8,217 nucleotides of DNA from Spirochaetales bacterium (GTDB taxonomy: Bacteria > Spirochaetota > Spirochaetia > SPDA01): NCBI GenBank assembly GCA_004525155.1, contig SPDA01000067.1, forward strand, positions 1 to 8,217, written 5' to 3'. How positions within the stretch are numbered: position 1 is the first letter of the stretch; the number at the start of each line of letters is the position of its first letter. Below, one piece after another: positions 5,907-8,217 of the stretch. The translations under genes were made by a program, and so were the position numbers. The notes beneath the pieces are model-generated. The model was not told where the DNA came from. It was given only the letters and a program-made list of their open reading frames with translations, and did no database searches.

Positions 5907-5916
5907 AGTTTAAACT
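5907..5916. promoter_or_regulatory. Palindrome overlapping the ligase promoter, candidate operator
   Basis: AGTTTAAACT is a perfect 10-bp palindrome. With flanking CGC (5904-5906) and TGCG (5917-5920) it extends into an imperfect 17-bp inverted repeat. It overlaps the first base of the putative -35 box of the ligase operon, a position suited to a repressor. A chance occurrence cannot be excluded. Confidence 0.35.
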
Positions 5917-5943
5917 TGCGCTCGGACAGGAAGCTGTTATAAA
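5916..5943 (+). promoter_or_regulatory. Extended -10 promoter of the ligase-ACT-bpt operon
   Basis: TTGCGC (5916-5921) is followed by a 16-nt spacer and TATAAA (5938-5943), with a TG at 5935-5936 giving an extended -10. Transcription would begin near 5950, before the ribosome binding site at 5967-5972. Confidence 0.6.
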
Positions 5944-5974
5944 ATATAACAAGAGTACGAATTAATGGAGGGAT

Positions 5975-7279
5975 ATGGTGATTTGGAACCCGAAGGATGA
6001 GGCGGCTGCGGATACGATCAGGAGAGACAGGCAGCTTGCCGATCTGCAAAAATTATCAGGCAGGCTTTACGACAAGGTGCCTTTTTACCGGCAGAAACTC
6101 GACAAGGCAGGGGTAAAACCCGAGCATATCGTTACCCTTGAAGATATCGGAAAGCTCCCTTTCACCACAAAGGACGAACTCCGCAGTACCTATCCTTACG
6201 GACTCCTGGCAGTACCGCAGTCGGCCATCGTTGAGATACACACCTCTTCCGGGACTACGGGAACGCCTGTGGTGGGAGCCTATACCAGGGGAGACATACA
6301 GCTCTGGTCGGAGGCCATGGCCCGTACTCTCGCCATGGCAGGCGCTACCCACAAGGACACGGTGCAGAATGCCTACGGGTACGGACTCTTTACCGGGGGA
6401 CTCGGCGTGCATTATGGCGCGAGGCTTATAGGGGCCAATGTCATACCTGTGTCCGCGGGCAATACCAAGCGGCAGCTCATGGTCATGCGGGATTTCGGCA
6501 CCACTATCCTTACCTGTACCCCCTCCTACAGCCTGTACCTGGCGGAAGAGGCAGCAGCGGAAGGCATAGATTTTTCGAAACTCAAGGTAAAGGCCGGATG
6601 CTTCGGGGCGGAACCCTGGAGCGAAGGGATGCGCTTGGAAATCGAGAAAAAGCTTTTTATCAGCGCCCATGATATTTACGGGCTTACCGAGATTATCGGC
6701 CCCGGCGTCGCCGCGGAGTGCGAGGCCAAGGATGGTCTTCACGTAAACGAGGACTATTTTTACCCGGAAATAATCGATCCTGAAACCGGCGCCGTACTGC
6801 CGGAAGGGGAAAAAGGAGAGCTGGTATTTACCACCCTTATGAGGGAGGGAACGCCCCTCCTGCGCTACCGCACCAGGGACATAACCTACCTGACCAGGGG
6901 GACCTGTGCCTGCGGCAGGACGACGGTGCAGATGCACAGACTTCTAGGCAGAACAGACGACATGCTCATTATCCGCGGCGTTAACGTGTTTCCGTCCCAG
7001 ATAGAGCAGGTGCTCATGCGGATAGAAGGCACGGAGCCTCATTACCAGATCGTGGTTGACAGGGGTGCCACGCGGCTGGATGAAATCGAAGTTCACGTGG
7101 AAGTCGAGGAATCCATTTTTTCCGACGAAACCCGGGACCTGGAAGAGATTAAACAGCGCATTACGGCAGAGCTGCGGTCGGAACTGGGGGTGCATGCCCT
7201 GGTTAAACTCGTGGAGCCCAAATCCATTACGAGAAGCGAAGGAAAGGCAAAGCGGATTATTGATAAACGGCAATTATAA
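5975..7279 (+). CDS. paaK: Phenylacetate-CoA ligase family (aryl-acid CoA ligase)
   Basis: This is an ANL-superfamily enzyme that joins phenylacetate or a related aryl acid to CoA using ATP, forming AMP and pyrophosphate. The 434 residues match PaaK (~430-440). Motifs in order are the P-loop-like SSGTTGTP at 91-98, NAYGYGLFTGG at 132-142, GCFGAEPWSE at 208-217, YGLTEIIGPG at 235-244, GELVFTTL at 281-288, RTRDIT at 299-304 with Asp302 for the ribose, CACGRT at 311-316, GRTDDMLIIRGVNVFPSQIE at 325-344 and the C-terminal SEGKAKRI with the likely catalytic Lys424. The ATG at 5975 is only 3 nt from GGAGG (5967-5971); the next codon, GTG at 5978, has a better 6-nt spacer and may be the true start. 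It lies 11 nt before an ACT-domain gene, a common partnership in anaerobes. The exact substrate is not shown by sequence; phenylacetate, indoleacetate or other aryl acids are possible. Confidence 0.93.
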   Translation: MVIWNPKDEAAADTIRRDRQLADLQKLSGRLYDKVPFYRQKLDKAGVKPEHIVTLEDIGKLPFTTKDELRSTYPYGLLAVPQSAIVEIHTSSGTTGTPVVGAYTRGDIQLWSEAMARTLAMAGATHKDTVQNAYGYGLFTGGLGVHYGARLIGANVIPVSAGNTKRQLMVMRDFGTTILTCTPSYSLYLAEEAAAEGIDFSKLKVKAGCFGAEPWSEGMRLEIEKKLFISAHDIYGLTEIIGPGVAAECEAKDGLHVNEDYFYPEIIDPETGAVLPEGEKGELVFTTLMREGTPLLRYRTRDITYLTRGTCACGRTTVQMHRLLGRTDDMLIIRGVNVFPSQIEQVLMRIEGTEPHYQIVVDRGATRLDEIEVHVEVEESIFSDETRDLEEIKQRITAELRSELGVHALVKLVEPKSITRSEGKAKRIIDKRQL

Positions 7280-7285
7280 AGGAGG
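7278..7285 (+). promoter_or_regulatory. Ribosome binding site of the ACT gene
   Basis: AAAGGAGG overlaps the ligase stop codon (7277-7279) and is 5 nt before the ATG at 7291, so the two genes are probably translationally coupled. Confidence 0.85.
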
Positions 7286-7290
7286 TTGAA

Positions 7291-7707
7291 ATGACGGTCA
7301 AACAGATATCCGTATTTCTGGAAAACACCGCGGGAAGGCTGGCGGAGGTAACGAAAATACTTTCGGATGCGGGAATAAACCTGAGGGCCATCACCATCGC
7401 GGACACGGCGGACTTCGGCATCCTGCGGCTCATCGTTAATGACACGGGCAAAGCCCTCGACGTGTTCGAGAGGAACGGTTTTACGGCAAAGGCCACCGAC
7501 GTCATCGGCGTGGAGGTCGAGGACAGCCCCGGCGGACTGCACAAGGTGATGCAGATTTTCGAGGAACACAAGGTCAACATCGAATATCTGTATGCGACCC
7601 TCGAACGGAACAAGGACAGGGCCGTGGTCATTTTCAAGGTGGATGATATAGAACACGGACTGCGCATCATCAAGGATCACAGCCTCATCACGGTAGCCGG
7701 TTTCTGA
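7291..7707 (+). CDS. Tandem ACT-domain protein linked to CoA ligase
   Basis: A 138-residue protein made of two ACT domains and nothing else. The first spans ~4-66 (KQISVFLENTAGRLAEVTKILSDAGIN start) and the second ~70-137 (GVEVEDSPGGLHKVMQIFEEHKVNIEY). Each shows the beta-alpha-beta pattern with the Gly-rich turn (NTAGRL, SPGGLH) where ACT domains bind amino acids. The family is the stand-alone ACT protein (COG4747 type) often found beside PaaK-like ligases. Its role is presumed to be amino-acid sensing that tunes the ligase or its pathway, for instance by aromatic amino acids; the sequence does not prove the ligand. There is no DNA-binding or catalytic domain. It lies 11 nt after the ligase gene and 13 nt before bpt, in the same operon. 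Confidence 0.9.
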   Translation: MTVKQISVFLENTAGRLAEVTKILSDAGINLRAITIADTADFGILRLIVNDTGKALDVFERNGFTAKATDVIGVEVEDSPGGLHKVMQIFEEHKVNIEYLYATLERNKDRAVVIFKVDDIEHGLRIIKDHSLITVAGF

Positions 7708-7720
7708 ACAGCTTCAAGCC

Positions 7721-8217
7721 ATGGGGGAATCGCTTGTAAGCCTCGGGGAAGCGGATTATGCCTGCGGTTACTTCCCTGAGAGAACGTCGCGGACGGAGCA
7801 GTTTTTCGCTTTTTCCTATTCGCCCGGAGAACTCGAAAGGTGGCTCGAAAACGGGTACCGGCATTTCGGGTACTATTTTTTCAGGCCTGTCTGCGGGGAC
7901 TGTCACCGGTGCATACCGCTGCGTGTGCCTCTCGATACCTGGGTTCCTACCGCATCCGCCAGGAGGCTTGCCGCGGCAAACAGGCAGCTGACAGTATCCT
8001 TTGCGGGGATAGGGCCGTCGCGGGAAAGTTTCGCCCTGTACGCGAAACACAAGGAACGGTTCAAGGATAAGGACCCCGGTTCCTTCGATACCTATGCAGA
8101 GTCCTTTTTCACGAATACCCCGGGCAGCGGCATGCTGACAATTCATGACGGCGCAAGGCTTGCAGCTGTATCCCATTTCGACGCTGCCGGTACCGTGCTT
8201 TCCGCCGTGTACTGTTA
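7721..8217 (+). CDS. bpt: Aspartate/glutamate leucyltransferase, N-terminal part, cut by window edge
   Basis: This family transfers leucine (or arginine in the related ATE1) from aminoacyl-tRNA to proteins with an N-terminal Asp or Glu, marking them for ClpS/ClpAP-type degradation. I translated 165 codons from ATG 7721 to the edge; Bpt is usually ~235-250 residues. The N-domain has Cys15 in ACGYFPERTSRTEQFF, then GYRHFGYYFFRPVCGDCHRCIPLRVPL at 46-71 with Cys58, Cys61 and Cys64. These four cysteines occupy the region where ATE proteins bind metal or an Fe-S cluster. ASARRLAAANRQL at 79-90 matches the family's SxxQRRxxxxN stretch, and the visible end is AVSHFD...LSAVYC. No clear Shine-Dalgarno precedes the ATG, 13 nt after the ACT gene; no other canonical start is available in frame before the upstream stop at 7694-7696. 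Leucyl versus arginyl specificity cannot be settled from this part. Confidence 0.88.
   Translation, partial: MGESLVSLGEADYACGYFPERTSRTEQFFAFSYSPGELERWLENGYRHFGYYFFRPVCGDCHRCIPLRVPLDTWVPTASARRLAAANRQLTVSFAGIGPSRESFALYAKHKERFKDKDPGSFDTYAESFFTNTPGSGMLTIHDGARLAAVSHFDAAGTVLSAVYC

Noticed and set aside
6056..6937. Long open frame (293 codons) antisense to the CoA ligase gene
   Set aside because: It is a by-product of codon bias opposite a well-supported gene. Its translation matches no family and lacks a convincing ribosome binding site.

Overview
The window looks like ordinary chromosomal DNA from a bacterium of moderate GC content, densely packed with housekeeping genes. Every gene found has a recognisable family. 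I see no mobile element, CRISPR array, tRNA or rRNA. The mixture fits a Gram-negative-type envelope organism: Shine-Dalgarno-rich genes, two exported cell-wall enzymes (one probably a lipoprotein with a relaxed lipobox) and a Bpt-type leucyltransferase. A spirochaete such as a Treponema relative is a plausible source, but this is an impression from gene content and the lipobox, not a demonstrated assignment.

Layout. (1) Positions 1-2471, minus strand: a fatty-acid synthesis operon fabD-fabG-fabF. FabF runs off the left edge, so about 260 of some 410 residues are visible. Spacings are 9-12 nt and each upstream stop codon overlaps the next Shine-Dalgarno. A near-consensus sigma70-type promoter lies just before fabD. 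The acpP gene that often sits between fabG and fabF is absent. (2) Positions 2472-2631: a divergent promoter region with two good promoters facing away from each other. (3) Positions 2632-3891, plus strand: a lipoprotein-like lytic transglycosylase followed directly by an RdgB/HAM1 inosine triphosphate pyrophosphatase. (4) Positions 3892-5073, minus strand: an exported M23 (LytM-type) peptidase, convergent with rdgB with no bases between the stop codons. Its start has no Shine-Dalgarno and lies a few bases from a TATAAT box, suggesting a nearly leaderless mRNA. (5) Positions 5141-5887, plus: a ThiF/MoeB/HesA E1-like adenylyltransferase, divergent from the peptidase. (6) Positions 5975-8217, plus: a phenylacetate-CoA ligase family enzyme, a tandem ACT-domain protein and the N-terminal part of an aspartate/glutamate leucyltransferase (Bpt), closely spaced behind their own extended -10 promoter.

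How they work together. Block 1 makes malonyl-ACP and runs the reduction and condensation steps of fatty-acid elongation. Blocks 3 and 4 hold two peptidoglycan-cleaving enzymes and a nucleotide-pool sanitiser. Block 6 begins with a pair seen together in many anaerobes: an aryl-acid CoA ligase and an ACT protein that probably senses an amino acid. It continues into a protein-degradation (N-degron) enzyme.

I did not find a clear undescribed system. The points most worth a second look are the transglycosylase start, which appears to lack any ATG, GTG or TTG at the right place; the nearly leaderless peptidase gene; the E1-like protein lacking the usual cysteine segment; unusual residues in the FabD nucleophile elbow and RdgB N-terminal motif; and a palindrome overlapping the ligase promoter.
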